From NCBI GenBank assembly GCA_030602245.1, contig JAUWAC010000003.1, positions 62,001 through 126,000 on the forward strand: a stretch of DNA of 64,000 nucleotides. Reading direction: 5' to 3'. Below are positions 54,037 to 63,782 of the stretch, in pieces. The notes under the pieces were generated by a model that was not told where the DNA came from, searched no databases, and saw only the letters and a list, made by a program, of their open reading frames with translations. This stretch comes from Marinobacterium sp. GTDB lineage: Bacteria > Pseudomonadota > Gammaproteobacteria > Pseudomonadales > Balneatricaceae. The stretch's first letter is position 1, and every line of letters starts with the position of its first letter. The position numbers and the translations under genes were made by a program.

Positions 54037-54522
54037 TCAGTTCTGCAGATAGATCGGGCGCGGGTCGTCCGCACAGCCCTGATAGCGCACGCTGATCTCA
54101 TCGAACGCATTCAGGAAATGTTCGGCGTAGACCTCGTCGCTGAACGCAAACGCATCAAAACCGCAGCGTTCGAGATAGCCGAGCTGGTCGCGGGCCACGT
54201 TGCCGACCGCTCGCAGCTGGCCCGTGTAGCCGGCCTGACGCAGAATGCGGGCGATGGAGAAGCCGCGACCGTCGCGGAACACCGGAAACTCGACCGCGAT
54301 CATCGCAAACCGCTCCAGCGAGTCGAGCAGCGGGGTCAGATCATCCTCACCGGTGACCATCGGTGCAACGGCGCCATCGTGACGTTCCAGCGCATCGGCC
54401 AGTTCATCGAATCGTGCCAGCGGCACAATCAGATCCTGACCTGCAGGCAGCTGCGTCGCATCGGCGTCCAGCGGCTGCCAGCTGTCATCGGTTACCGGCT
54501 GACGATCAATGAGCAGTGGCAT
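54037..54522 (-). CDS. DUF934 protein linked to sulfite reductase
   Basis: A 161-aa soluble protein of the DUF934 family, always found beside ferredoxin/NirA-type sulfite reductase and cysH. Motifs are DGRGFSIARILRQ, GQLRAVGNVARDQLGYLERCGFDA (read as two adjoining segments) and the C-terminal FDEISVRYQGC. It is thought to be an accessory factor of sulfite reduction, but its activity is not established. AAGGAG seven nt upstream supports the ATG. It overlaps the 3' end of cysI by 17 nt. Confidence 0.9.
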   Translation of the reverse strand: MPLLIDRQPVTDDSWQPLDADATQLPAGQDLIVPLARFDELADALERHDGAVAPMVTGEDDLTPLLDSLERFAMIAVEFPVFRDGRGFSIARILRQAGYTGQLRAVGNVARDQLGYLERCGFDAFAFSDEVYAEHFLNAFDEISVRYQGCADDPRPIYLQN

Positions 54523-56164
54523 AAACATTCTCCTTGAACGGTGTAACACCCACGCGGCGCACGGTATCGACAAAGCGCTCTTCTTCGGTGCGCAGCTCAA
54601 CGTAGGTCTCGAGAATTTTCTTCAGGGTGTCGGCCACGTCATCGGCCGCGACAGCTTTGCCCAGCACCTTGCCAAGCGCCGCATCTTCGCGATCGGAGCC
54701 ACCGATGGTGATCTGGTACCAGTCCTCACCCTTCTTGTCGACGCCGAGAATCCCGATGCCGCCCACATGGTGGTGACCACAGGCGTTGATACAGCCGGAC
54801 ATGTTCAGCCGGATTTCACCGAGATCATACAGGTAATCCAGATCGTCAAAGGCACGGTTGATCTGCTCGGCGATGTTCAGCGTTTTCGCGTTGGCCAATG
54901 CGCAGAAATCGAACCCCGGACAGACGATCATGTCGGTCAGGGTACCGATGTTGGGACGCGCCATGTTGTGCTCATCCAGCGCCTGCCAGACCGCATACAG
55001 GTCGGCATTTTTAACATCGGCCAGCACCAGATTCTGCTCGTGGGTCGAGCGCGCCTCACCAAACGAGTACTGCTCAGCAAGATCGGCAACCACCTCCATC
55101 TGCCGATCGGTGATATCGCCGGCCGGTGCCAGCTGCGGCTTCAGCGATACGACCACGCTGCGATAGCCCGGCACCTTGTGTTCGTGGGTGTTACGCTCGT
55201 ACCAGACGCGGAACGCTTCGTCGCTGTCCAGCTTCTGCTGCAGCGTCGTATCGTTGGCGGCATCGGCATCGTACGCAAACGGCTGGAAGAAGCCCTTGAC
55301 GCGCGCGATCTCAGCGTCGGTCAGCTCCAGCTCGCTGCCACGGATCTTCTCCCATTCCGCCTCGACCTCGTCGCGGAACGCATCGATTCCCATCGCTTCG
55401 ACCAGAATCTTGATGCGTGCCTTGTACTTGTTGTCGCGACGGCCCTTGAGGTTGTACACGCGCAGGATCGCTTCGAGATAGGAGAGCAGATCCTTCTTCT
55501 GCAGGAACGGGCGGATCAGCTTGCCGATCACCGGTGTGCGGCCAAGCCCGCCGCCGACCAGCACTTCGAAGCCGATCTCGCCGGCATCGTTCTGCACCAG
55601 ATGCAGGCCGATATCGTGCACCTGAGAGGCGGCGCGGTCACGCGGGCTGCCGGTGACGGCGATCTTGAACTTGCGCGGCAGATAGGCGAACTCCGGGTGC
55701 AGCGTCGACCACTGGCGGATGATTTCACACCAGGGACGCGGATCCTCGAGCTCGTCCGGCGTCACACCGGCGAACTGGTCCGTGGTGGTGTTACGGATAC
55801 AGTTGCCGGAGGTCTGGATCGCGTGCATCTGGACTTCGGCCAGTTCCGCCAGAATGTCGGGCACGTCCTCGAGCTTCGGCCAGTTGAACTGGATGTTGGT
55901 GCGGGTGGTGAAGTGTCCGTAGCCCTTGTCATAGGTCCGTGCGATATGCGCCAGCTTGCGCAGCTGACGCGAAGAGATCAGACCATAGGGGATGGCGACA
56001 CGCAGCATCGGGGCATGACGCTGGATATAGAGGCCGTTCATCAGGCGCACGGCCAGGAACTCGTCATCCGACAGCTCGCCGGCGAGATAACGGCGGGTCT
56101 GGTCGCGGAACTGCGCCACCCGCTCGTCGACGATCTTCTGATCGACTTCGTTATAAATGTACAT
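54506..56164 (-). CDS. cysI: Sulfite reductase hemoprotein (nitrite/sulfite reductase family)
   Basis: A 552-aa siroheme and [4Fe-4S] enzyme that reduces sulfite to sulfide by six electrons. Cluster ligands are visible as CPGFDFC and NMSGCINACGHHH. Substrate-site Arg/Lys residues lie in HFTTRTNIQFNWPKL and in the TSGNCIRNTTTD block. The DUF934 and cysH neighbours point to sulfite rather than nitrite. No cysJ flavoprotein is present, so ferredoxin or another donor is the likely electron source. Family members of this type run about 550 aa. Confidence 0.93.
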   Translation of the reverse strand: MYIYNEVDQKIVDERVAQFRDQTRRYLAGELSDDEFLAVRLMNGLYIQRHAPMLRVAIPYGLISSRQLRKLAHIARTYDKGYGHFTTRTNIQFNWPKLEDVPDILAELAEVQMHAIQTSGNCIRNTTTDQFAGVTPDELEDPRPWCEIIRQWSTLHPEFAYLPRKFKIAVTGSPRDRAASQVHDIGLHLVQNDAGEIGFEVLVGGGLGRTPVIGKLIRPFLQKKDLLSYLEAILRVYNLKGRRDNKYKARIKILVEAMGIDAFRDEVEAEWEKIRGSELELTDAEIARVKGFFQPFAYDADAANDTTLQQKLDSDEAFRVWYERNTHEHKVPGYRSVVVSLKPQLAPAGDITDRQMEVVADLAEQYSFGEARSTHEQNLVLADVKNADLYAVWQALDEHNMARPNIGTLTDMIVCPGFDFCALANAKTLNIAEQINRAFDDLDYLYDLGEIRLNMSGCINACGHHHVGGIGILGVDKKGEDWYQITIGGSDREDAALGKVLGKAVAADDVADTLKKILETYVELRTEEERFVDTVRRVGVTPFKENVYATAH

Positions 56165-56246
56165 TGTTGGCTACCTTCAACCGGGACCGGTCCCGGATCG
56201 CTTGAGGTTTCGACTTTGACAGATTATGTGTTTCAGATATTCAGAC

Positions 56247-57032
56247 TCAGGCCGCGAGCACGAACCGCAGCCCTATCGCCATCAGCAACGACCCCATGAT
56301 CGGCTGCATCACCCGCGGCGACAGCCGGGTGCCCAGATGACTGCCGACAAACACGCCCGGCAGCGAGCCAATCAGCAGATAGGTCAGCAGCTGCAGATCG
56401 ACACCGCCCAGATGGTAATGGCCGGCGCCGGCGACCGAGGTCAGCACGACCGCATGAACCAGATCGGTACCGACGATCTGCGGCATCGTCATACGCGGGT
56501 AGAGCACGATCAGCAGCGCCGTGCCCAGCGCACCGGCGCCGACCGACGACAGTGTCACCAGAGCGCCGAGCGCGAATCCGGTGATGACCGTGACCAGCGG
56601 GCGAGCCCGCTTCACCCGCGAGGTGAAGGCGTTGTCCTGCAGTGACGCTGCGAAGTCCCGAATCCGGGTACGCAGGAACACCGCAATCGACGTCAGCACC
56701 AGCGATACACCCAGGGTCAGGTTCATCAGGTACTCGATCTGTTCCAGCCCATCGAGCCCTTCAAGATAATTCAGCGTCACCAGACTGCCGGGGATCGACC
56801 CCAGCAGCAGGAAACCGACCACGCGCCAGTGCACCATCTGCTTGCGCGCGTAGGACCAGATACCGCCACACTTGGTAATCGCTGCATACAGCAGGTCGGT
56901 GCTGACGGCGACGAACGGCGGGATGCCGAACACCACGATCAGAATCGGGGTCATCAGGGCGCCGCCACCGATTCCGGTGAGCCCTACGATCACTCCGACC
57001 ACCAGTCCCGCGAATGTATAAGCGAATTCCAT
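56247..57032 (-). CDS. TauE/SafE-family anion permease
   Basis: A 261-aa inner-membrane protein with about seven or eight hydrophobic segments. The N-terminal VGVIVGLTGIGGGALMTPIL and the matching second-half SSVGAGALGTALLIVLYP form the inverted repeat typical of TauE/SafE. Members next to cys genes probably import sulfate or export sulfite; direction cannot be read here. It starts the minus-strand sulfur run 82 nt upstream of cysI. The ATG at MEFAYTFAGL is preferred over a longer reading. Confidence 0.88.
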   Translation of the reverse strand: MEFAYTFAGLVVGVIVGLTGIGGGALMTPILIVVFGIPPFVAVSTDLLYAAITKCGGIWSYARKQMVHWRVVGFLLLGSIPGSLVTLNYLEGLDGLEQIEYLMNLTLGVSLVLTSIAVFLRTRIRDFAASLQDNAFTSRVKRARPLVTVITGFALGALVTLSSVGAGALGTALLIVLYPRMTMPQIVGTDLVHAVVLTSVAGAGHYHLGGVDLQLLTYLLIGSLPGVFVGSHLGTRLSPRVMQPIMGSLLMAIGLRFVLAA

Positions 57033-57079
57033 TGGCGACGTCTCTCGTCCTGCAGATTCAGACGGCCATGTTAAAGGCA

Positions 57080-57240
57080 GCAATATATAACACAAAATAA
57101 TTAATAAGAATTTTGTTATTACTTTTTGTCTTATGTCACTGTCGCGCCCGGCGTTATCGGCCCCGCCCCGCTTATAACCTAATCATATTTAAGAATTTCC
57201 ATTTATTCTTTTTGATTTTATACGGCCTCAGCCATAATCG
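57080..57240. promoter_or_regulatory. AT-rich divergent promoter region of the cys genes
   Basis: This stretch is strongly AT-rich against a GC-rich background, with runs such as TTTATTCTTTTTGATTTTAT. It separates the TauE-type gene (minus) from cysD (plus). A candidate plus-strand promoter is TTTGAT (57211-57216) with CATAAT (57233-57238), 16 nt apart. AT-rich upstream regions suit activation by CysB, but no CysB site can be defined from sequence alone. Confidence 0.5.
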
Positions 57241-57254
57241 GCTGCCAAATCCGG

Positions 57255-57272
57255 CATCACGTCAGCGTGATG
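57255..57272 (+). other. Small hairpin in the cysD leader
   Basis: CATCACG and CGTGATG form a 7-bp stem with a 4-nt loop, 39 nt before cysD. No T-run follows. It may be a leader structure or a protein-binding dyad. Confidence 0.35.
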
Positions 57273-57311
57273 TCGCAGAACCGTCTGTGAACCGTCAGTT
57301 TGAAGAGCCGA

Positions 57312-58232
57312 ATGATGAACCAGTTACCGGAACACCGTTTAACCCATCTGAAGCAGCTGGAGGCCGAGAGCATCCACATCATCCGCGAAGTGGCAGCGGA
57401 GTTTGACAACCCGGTAATGCTCTACTCCATCGGCAAGGACTCCTCGGTGATGCTGCATCTGGCGCGCAAAGCGTTCTATCCGGGCACACCGCCGTTCCCG
57501 CTGATGCACGTGGACACGACCTGGAAGTTCAAGGAAATGATCCGTTTCCGCGACCAGATGGCGAAGGAAGCCGGCATGGACCTGATCGTGCACATCAATC
57601 AGGAAGGGGTCGACATGGGCATCAGCCCGTTCACCCACGGCTCGGCCAAACACACCGACATCATGAAAACCCAGTCGCTGAAGCAGGCGCTGAACAAGTA
57701 CAAGTTCGACGCCGCCTTCGGCGGGGCCCGTCGTGACGAGGAGAAATCCCGCGCCAAGGAGCGCGTCTTCTCGTTCCGCGACAAGAACCACCGCTGGGAC
57801 CCGAAAAACCAGCGCCCGGAGCTGTGGAATATCTACAACACCCGCATCGACAAGGGTGAGAGCATCCGCGTCTTCCCGCTCTCCAACTGGACCGAACTCG
57901 ACATCTGGCAATACATCTATCTGGAGAGCATCCCCATCGTCCCGCTCTACTACTCCGCGGTGCGCCCGGTGGTGGAGCGCGACGGCATGCTGATCATGGT
58001 CGATGACGACCGCATGCCACTGAAGGACGGCGAAGAGCCGATGATGAAGCCGATCCGCTTCCGCACACTGGGCTGCTACCCGCTGACCGGTGCGGTGGAA
58101 TCCGAAGCCGATACGCTGCCGGAGATCATTCAGGAGATGCTGCTGACGACGACGTCGGAGCGTCAGGGCCGCGCCATCGACCATGACAGCGCCGGCTCCA
58201 TGGAACAGAAGAAGATCGAAGGTTACTTCTGA
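57312..58232 (+). CDS. cysD: Sulfate adenylyltransferase subunit 2
   Basis: CysD, 306 aa, is the catalytic subunit that adenylates sulfate to APS in complex with the GTPase CysN. The PP-loop is [52 protein letters not shown] and the C-terminal [16 protein letters not shown] are family signatures. Length matches E. coli CysD (302). Two adjacent ATGs after AAGAG can start it. It precedes cysN by 95 nt on the same strand. Confidence 0.97.
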   Translation: MMNQLPEHRLTHLKQLEAESIHIIREVAAEFDNPVMLYSIGKDSSVMLHLARKAFYPGTPPFPLMHVDTTWKFKEMIRFRDQMAKEAGMDLIVHINQEGVDMGISPFTHGSAKHTDIMKTQSLKQALNKYKFDAAFGGARRDEEKSRAKERVFSFRDKNHRWDPKNQRPELWNIYNTRIDKGESIRVFPLSNWTELDIWQYIYLESIPIVPLYYSAVRPVVERDGMLIMVDDDRMPLKDGEEPMMKPIRFRTLGCYPLTGAVESEADTLPEIIQEMLLTTTSERQGRAIDHDSAGSMEQKKIEGYF

Positions 58233-58327
58233 TCCCCGCACGGGTTGATCGCTAGCGATTTTCTTCTGACAAGGTTGTCGAAACGGCATGTTTCGCCCCG
58301 CACAGATTTCGAACGAGTAGAGACAAG

Positions 58328-60022
58328 ATGAGCCACCAATCCGAACTGATCGCCGACGATATCGAAGCGTACCTGCACCAGCACGAAAACAAGGAACTGC
58401 TGCGCTTTCTGACCTGTGGCAGCGTCGACGACGGCAAATCCACGCTGATCGGCCGCCTGCTGCACGATTCCAAGATGATCTACGAAGACCAGCTGGCGGC
58501 GATCCAGTCCGACAGCAAGAAGGTCGGCACCACCGGCGAGGAGATCGACCTCGCGCTGCTGGTGGACGGCCTGCAGGCGGAACGTGAGCAGGGCATCACC
58601 ATCGACGTGGCCTACCGCTACTTCTCCACCGCCAAGCGCAAGTTCATCATCGCCGATACGCCGGGACACGAGCAGTACACCCGCAACATGGCCACCGGTG
58701 CGTCCACCTGCGATCTCGCCATCATCCTGATCGATGCCCGCCATGGCGTGCAGGTACAGACCCGCCGTCACAGCTTCATCGTCTCGCTGCTGGGTATCAG
58801 GCACACCATCGTCGCGATCAACAAGATGGATCTGGTCGATTACAGTCAGGAGCGCTTCGAGCAGATCAAGGCGGATTACCTGGCATTCGCACAGCAGCTC
58901 GACCTGCCCGATATCCATTTCGCCCCGATCTCGGCCCTCAAGGGCGACAACGTGGTGAATCGTTCGGAGCACACCCCCTGGTATCAGGGCGAGCCGCTGA
59001 TGACGCTGCTGGAAAATGTCGAGATCGCCAACGACATCAATATCGAGGCGCTGCGCTTCCCGGTGCAGTACGTCAACCGCCCCAACCTGAACTTCCGCGG
59101 CTACTGCGGCACGCTCACCTCCGGCATTGTCCGTCCCGGCGATGAGATCACCGTGCTGCCCTCCGGCAAATCGAGCCGGGTCAAGTCGATCGTCACCTTC
59201 GATGGCGAGCTGCAGGAGGCGTTTCCGCCGATGTCGGTCACGCTGACGCTGGAAGACGAGATCGATGTCTCGCGCGGCGACATGATCGTGCACAAACACC
59301 ACAAGCCGGACGTAACGCGCCGTTTTGACGCGCATCTGGTCTGGATGGCGGAACAGGAGCTGGTGCCGGGCCGCACCTATGACATCAAGCTGGCCGCCTC
59401 GCGCAGCGCCGGCAGCGTCACCGCAATCCGCCACCGTATCGACGTCAATACGCTGGAGCAGTCCCCCGCCGCGACGCTGGGTCTGAACGAGATCGCCCGT
59501 GTCGAGATCGATGTGGAGCGCCCGCTGGTGGCCGACGACTACCGTCAGCACGCCGGCACCGGCTCGTTCATCATCGTCGACCGCCTCAGCAACGCCACCG
59601 TTGCCGCCGGCATGATCCTCGGCGACAGCCTCGCCAACGATGACGACGCCATCTACAGTGCACCGGCCGTACCCGCCGACGAGCGCGCACGCCGCTTCGG
59701 TCAGCGCGCCGGCGTGGTCAGCATCGACGCCGGAGAGGTCAGCACGAGCCTGCTCTACACGCTCGAGAAGCGCCTGTTCGAGCGCGGACGCCTGCCGCTG
59801 GTGGTGCTGCAGAGCCGCCTGCCGGAGGGCATCACCTCCGCCGCGGCACTGGTCGGCCTGCTGCGCGATCAGGGTTTCATCGTCCTGACCGATGCCCGCA
59901 TCGAAGGCGCCTTCCGTATCGCCGGCGATGACACGGCTTCATTGCAGCTCGATGCACACGCGGATCTGAGCGCGCAGATCGACACCATCGTGCACGCGCT
60001 GGTGCAGGCCGAGCTGATCTGA
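58328..60022 (+). CDS. cysN: Sulfate adenylyltransferase subunit 1 with degenerate APS-kinase-like tail
   Basis: CysN, 564 aa, is the GTPase that drives APS formation by CysD. The EF-Tu-like G domain has GSVDDGKST (31-39), DTPGHEQYT and NKMDL, followed by two beta-barrel domains (about 245-450). CysN alone is about 475 aa. The extra tail from about residue 455 ([20 protein letters not shown], then [16 protein letters not shown]) follows the start of an APS kinase, as in the fused CysNC enzymes. However, its P-loop GLSGxGKST is replaced by DAGEVSTS, the LDGDN region is changed, and the rest is shortened. The tail is therefore probably not catalytic, and APS kinase must be encoded elsewhere. 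Confidence 0.93.
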   Translation: MSHQSELIADDIEAYLHQHENKELLRFLTCGSVDDGKSTLIGRLLHDSKMIYEDQLAAIQSDSKKVGTTGEEIDLALLVDGLQAEREQGITIDVAYRYFSTAKRKFIIADTPGHEQYTRNMATGASTCDLAIILIDARHGVQVQTRRHSFIVSLLGIRHTIVAINKMDLVDYSQERFEQIKADYLAFAQQLDLPDIHFAPISALKGDNVVNRSEHTPWYQGEPLMTLLENVEIANDINIEALRFPVQYVNRPNLNFRGYCGTLTSGIVRPGDEITVLPSGKSSRVKSIVTFDGELQEAFPPMSVTLTLEDEIDVSRGDMIVHKHHKPDVTRRFDAHLVWMAEQELVPGRTYDIKLAASRSAGSVTAIRHRIDVNTLEQSPAATLGLNEIARVEIDVERPLVADDYRQHAGTGSFIIVDRLSNATVAAGMILGDSLANDDDAIYSAPAVPADERARRFGQRAGVVSIDAGEVSTSLLYTLEKRLFERGRLPLVVLQSRLPEGITSAAALVGLLRDQGFIVLTDARIEGAFRIAGDDTASLQLDAHADLSAQIDTIVHALVQAELI

Positions 60023-60035
60023 GATCGGCCACACA

Positions 60036-60073
60036 GCGGCACGCCCCGCGCCGCCGTGACGGGGCGCTGCCGC
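60036..60073 (+). terminator. Strong hairpin after cysN
   Basis: GCGGCACGCCCCG pairs with CGGGGCG-C-TGCCGC (one-base bulge), 14 nt after the cysN stop. No T-run follows, so it is a stability element or a weak terminator separating cysDN from the rsx operon. The remaining 160 bp to rsxA has no gene. Confidence 0.5.
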
Positions 60074-60233
60074 GACAGGAGTGACGCCGAATTGACCTGA
60101 CGCAGGCTCAGCACCCTGTTCGCGACAGTGTGTCGCCGCAGCGGGCCTGTCCCCGGCTGCGCGGATCCATTAAAATCAGTTGTTTCTGAATTACCGGTGT
60201 CGCACTGCAGCACCTGAGGTTACGACTTCCGTT

Positions 60234-60815
60234 ATGACCGATTTCCTGCTCATCCTGATCAGCACCGTGCTGGTCAACAACTTTGTCCTCGTCCAGTTTC
60301 TTGGGCTCTGTCCGTTCATGGGCGTGTCCAACAAGCTGGAGACGGCGATGGGGATGTCGCTGGCCACCACGTTCGTGCTGACGCTGTCGTCGGTCTGCAG
60401 CTATCTGGTCTACACCTACCTGCTCCGGCCGTTCGACCTGGCCTACCTGCAGACGATCTCCTTCATTCTGGTGATCGCCGTCGTGGTTCAGTTCACCGAG
60501 ATGGTGGTGCACAAGACCAGTCCGCTGCTGCACAAGCTGCTGGGCATCTTCCTGCCGCTGATCACGACCAACTGTGCGGTACTCGGCGTCGCGCTGCTGA
60601 ACATCAAGAAGCAGAACGACTTCTTCGAGTCGATCGCCTACGGCTTCGGCGCCGCCGTCGGCTTCTCGCTGGCGCTGGTGCTGTTCTCGGCGATTCGCGA
60701 GCGGGTCGCGGTCGCCGACGTGCCGGTGCCGTTTCGCGGTGCCGCCATCGGCATGGTCACGGCGGGCCTGATGTCACTGGCATTCATGGGCTTTACCGGC
60801 CTCGTACAGTTCTGA
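60234..60815 (+). CDS. rsxA: Electron transport complex subunit RsxA/RnfA
   Basis: A 193-aa integral membrane subunit of the Rnf/Rsx complex, which couples NADH-ferredoxin electron transfer to ion movement or, in E. coli, keeps SoxR reduced. It has six membrane segments, starting [20 protein letters not shown]. The two inverted half-site motifs [18 protein letters not shown] and [13 protein letters not shown] carry the Cys residues that bind a [2Fe-2S] cluster at the RnfA/RnfE interface. Length equals the E. coli protein. It is the first gene of the rsxABCD run. Confidence 0.97.
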   Translation: MTDFLLILISTVLVNNFVLVQFLGLCPFMGVSNKLETAMGMSLATTFVLTLSSVCSYLVYTYLLRPFDLAYLQTISFILVIAVVVQFTEMVVHKTSPLLHKLLGIFLPLITTNCAVLGVALLNIKKQNDFFESIAYGFGAAVGFSLALVLFSAIRERVAVADVPVPFRGAAIGMVTAGLMSLAFMGFTGLVQF

Positions 60816-60828
60816 ACGGGAGCGATCC

Positions 60829-61428
60829 ATGAGTACCATCCTGACAGCGGTCATCGTCCTGTTCATTCTCGCCGTCCTGTTCGGCCTGCTGCTCGGTTAC
60901 GCGTCGGTGCGTTTTCGCGTCGAGGGTAACCCGATCGTCGATCAGATCGATGCAATCCTGCCCCAGACGCAGTGCGGCCAGTGCGGCTACCCGGGCTGCC
61001 GCCCGTACGCCGAAGCGATCGCCAACGGCGATGCGATCAACAAATGCCCGCCCGGCGGACAGGCCACCATCGAAGCCCTGGCCGACCTGCTGGATGTCGA
61101 GCCGATTCCGCTCGACTCCGAACACGGTGAAGAGAAACCGCGCTCCGTCGCCTATATCCGCGAAGACGAGTGCATCGGCTGCACCAAGTGCATTCAGGCC
61201 TGCCCGGTGGATGCGATCCTCGGTGCCGCCAAGCAGATGCACACTGTCATCGCCAGTGAATGTACCGGCTGCGACCTCTGCGTCGAGCCCTGCCCGGTTG
61301 ACTGTATCGACATGATTCCGATCGAAACCACGCCCAACACCTGGAAATGGCCGCAGCCGCCGAGCCCCATGCAGCTGATCGCCACCGACACTGGCCGCAG
61401 TATCGCCGCGTCGGAGGTCAACTCATGA
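60829..61428 (+). CDS. rsxB: Electron transport complex subunit RsxB/RnfB, polyferredoxin
   Basis: A 199-aa protein with one N-terminal membrane anchor ([20 protein letters not shown]) and cytoplasmic iron-sulfur domains. An Fe4S-type motif CGQCGYPGC lies near residues 47-55 with a fourth Cys in INKCPPGG. Two [4Fe-4S] ferredoxin motifs follow, [14 protein letters not shown] and [14 protein letters not shown]. It starts 13 nt after rsxA, and its stop overlaps the rsxC start (ATGA). Confidence 0.97.
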   Translation: MSTILTAVIVLFILAVLFGLLLGYASVRFRVEGNPIVDQIDAILPQTQCGQCGYPGCRPYAEAIANGDAINKCPPGGQATIEALADLLDVEPIPLDSEHGEEKPRSVAYIREDECIGCTKCIQACPVDAILGAAKQMHTVIASECTGCDLCVEPCPVDCIDMIPIETTPNTWKWPQPPSPMQLIATDTGRSIAASEVNS

Positions 61429-63758
61429 GTCGTGTGTTCTCGTTCCACGGCGGCATTCACCCGCCGGAAAACAAGAAGCAGTCGACCCGCGCCCCGATCG
61501 CGAAGGCGCCGCTGCCGAAACAATTGGTGCTGCCGATGCAGCAGCATATCGGTGCCGCCGCGGATCCGCTGGTCAAGGTCGGCGACAGGGTGCTCAAGGG
61601 CCAGCTGATCGCCGAGCCGATCGGCCGCATCAGCGCCTCGATTCATGCACCGACCTCCGGCACCGTTGTCGATATCGCCGACTACCCGGTACCGCATGCG
61701 TCCGGCCTCAGCGGCGAGTGCATCGTCATCGAGCCGGATGGCGAAGAGCGTTGGATCGAGCATCAGGGACTCGGCGACTATCGTGCGCTGAAACGCGCCG
61801 ATCTGATCGAACATATCCGTGCCAGCGGCATCGCCGGCATGGGCGGCGCCGGTTTCCCGACCGACGTCAAGCTGCACCTGAGCGAAGACCATATCATCAA
61901 CACGCTGATCATCAACGCGGCCGAGTGTGAGCCCTACATCACCGCCGACGACATGCTGCTGCGCGAGCATGCCAATGAAGTGGTCGGTGGCATCGAGGTG
62001 ATCGCCCACCTGCTGCGCCCGAGCCACGTACTGATCGGCATCGAGGACAACAAGCCCAACGCGATCCACGCGCTGGAAGCCGCGCTCAAACACTGCGATC
62101 TGAATATCGATCTGGTGGTCGTGCCGACCAAGTATCCGTCCGGCGGCGAACGTCAGCTGATCAAGCTGCTGACCAACATCGAAGTGCCGAGCGGGCGCAT
62201 TCCGGCCGACATCGGCATCGTCTGCCAGAACGTCGGTACCGCGCGGGCCATCTACCGTGCCGTTCACTTCGGCGAGCCGCTGATCTCGCGTATCGTCACC
62301 GTAACCGGTGATGCGGTGCGCCATCCGCGCAACCTCGAGACACTGCTCGGCACCCCGTTTTCGACCCTGCTCGAGGCGTGCGACCTGCGCCCCGACGCAC
62401 TCAGCCGGCTCGTCATGGGCGGTCCGATGATGGGTGTCACCGTCGACAACGACCGCATCCCGGTGATCAAGACCACCAACTGTCTGATCGCGGCCACGGC
62501 GCAGGAGATGCCGCCCTCGCCGCCGGCCCGCGAGTGTATCCGCTGCGGCATGTGCGAACAGGCCTGCCCTGCCGAGCTGCTGCCGCAGCAGCTGTACTGG
62601 TTCTCGCGCGGGCGCGAGTTTGAAAAGGCACGCCACCACAACCTGTTCGACTGCATCGAGTGCGGCGCCTGCGCCTACGTCTGCCCCAGCAATATTCCGC
62701 TGGTGCAGTACTACCGCTTCGCCAAATCGGAGATTCGTACCGAAGAGCGCGAACAGCGCAAGGCCGACCACGCCCGTCAGCGCTTTGAAGCCCGACAGGC
62801 GCGACTGGAGCGCGAAGCCGCCGAGAAGGAAGCGCGCCGCAAGGCCCGCGCCGCCGAAGCGGCCCGGGCGCAGAGCCAGAAGGCCGCCGCCACCGGCAAC
62901 GCCGACAGTGGCGCCGCGCAAGCGTCCGGCGCACCGGATATCAAGCAGCTGAAAACCGCCGCGGCCGTTGCCCGCACCAAACTGAAAAAGGCGCAGAAAG
63001 CCTACGACGAAGCACTGGCCGGCAACGCGGACAACCTCAAGGCGCTGGAGCAGGCACTGGAGGAGGCACGCCAGAAGGCCGAGCAGGCCGAAAAGGCGCT
63101 GGCCGGCGGCGTGCCGCCGCAAAGCCAGGGCGCACAGGCCGACACGCTGAAACAATTGAAAACCGCCGCTGCGGTGGCACGCACCAAGCTGAAAAAGGCA
63201 CAGGATGCGCTGAAAAACGCCGAGGACAAGGGACTGCCGGGCGTCGACAAGCTGCGCCAGACTGTCGAAGCGCTGGAACAGAAAGCCGGCGAAGCGGAGC
63301 AGGCGCTGCGCGATGCCGAGCAGAAGCCCGCTGCCGCCGCACTGAACGCAGCGCCCGAGAGCACAGCGTCCCGCCCCGACAGCAAAGCGCTCAAGCAGCA
63401 GGTGTCGATCATGCGGACCAAGCTAAAAAAGGCCGAGTCGGCGCTGGACAGCTGCGAAGACGCAACCGAAAGAAGCCGTCTCGAAGCCGAAGTAGCCGAA
63501 TTGCGCACGCGCTTCGACGCCGCCAGCACCGCGTTCGAACAGGCGGAACAGGCACTGATCGACGCCGCAGCCAAAGCCGGCGTGGATCTGAAACAGCTGC
63601 GTATCGACGCGGCGATGGCCCGCGCAACCGTCACCAAGACCGAGCGCGCACTGCAAAAGGCCGAGGACGACAGCGAGCGTGCCCGGCTCGAGCAGGAACT
63701 ATCCGCCGCGCGCACCCGCGCCGACGCCCTGAACCAGACGCTGAGCCAGTATGAATAA
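61425..63758 (+). CDS. rsxC: Electron transport complex subunit RsxC/RnfC
   Basis: A 777-aa peripheral subunit that accepts electrons from NADH. It has a SLBB/NQO1-like N-terminal part (residues about 1-370), with the flavin/nucleotide-binding [18 protein letters not shown]. Two [4Fe-4S] motifs near residues 365-420 are [12 protein letters not shown] and [13 protein letters not shown] long Ala/Lys/Glu-rich coiled-coil tail runs from about residue 440. The tail repeats the unit [16 protein letters not shown], clearly twice and in diverged form twice more. Such tails vary among species. It is translationally coupled to rsxB by ATGA and followed 24 nt later by rsxD. Confidence 0.96.
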   Translation: MSRVFSFHGGIHPPENKKQSTRAPIAKAPLPKQLVLPMQQHIGAAADPLVKVGDRVLKGQLIAEPIGRISASIHAPTSGTVVDIADYPVPHASGLSGECIVIEPDGEERWIEHQGLGDYRALKRADLIEHIRASGIAGMGGAGFPTDVKLHLSEDHIINTLIINAAECEPYITADDMLLREHANEVVGGIEVIAHLLRPSHVLIGIEDNKPNAIHALEAALKHCDLNIDLVVVPTKYPSGGERQLIKLLTNIEVPSGRIPADIGIVCQNVGTARAIYRAVHFGEPLISRIVTVTGDAVRHPRNLETLLGTPFSTLLEACDLRPDALSRLVMGGPMMGVTVDNDRIPVIKTTNCLIAATAQEMPPSPPARECIRCGMCEQACPAELLPQQLYWFSRGREFEKARHHNLFDCIECGACAYVCPSNIPLVQYYRFAKSEIRTEEREQRKADHARQRFEARQARLEREAAEKEARRKARAAEAARAQSQKAAATGNADSGAAQASGAPDIKQLKTAAAVARTKLKKAQKAYDEALAGNADNLKALEQALEEARQKAEQAEKALAGGVPPQSQGAQADTLKQLKTAAAVARTKLKKAQDALKNAEDKGLPGVDKLRQTVEALEQKAGEAEQALRDAEQKPAAAALNAAPESTASRPDSKALKQQVSIMRTKLKKAESALDSCEDATERSRLEAEVAELRTRFDAASTAFEQAEQALIDAAAKAGVDLKQLRIDAAMARATVTKTERALQKAEDDSERARLEQELSAARTRADALNQTLSQYE

Positions 63759-63782
63759 CCCGACTGCCAAGGAAGCCGACCG

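Noticed and set aside
61194-63155. 653-aa minus-strand ORF
   Set aside because: It is antisense to rsxB/rsxC, both of which are certain genes.
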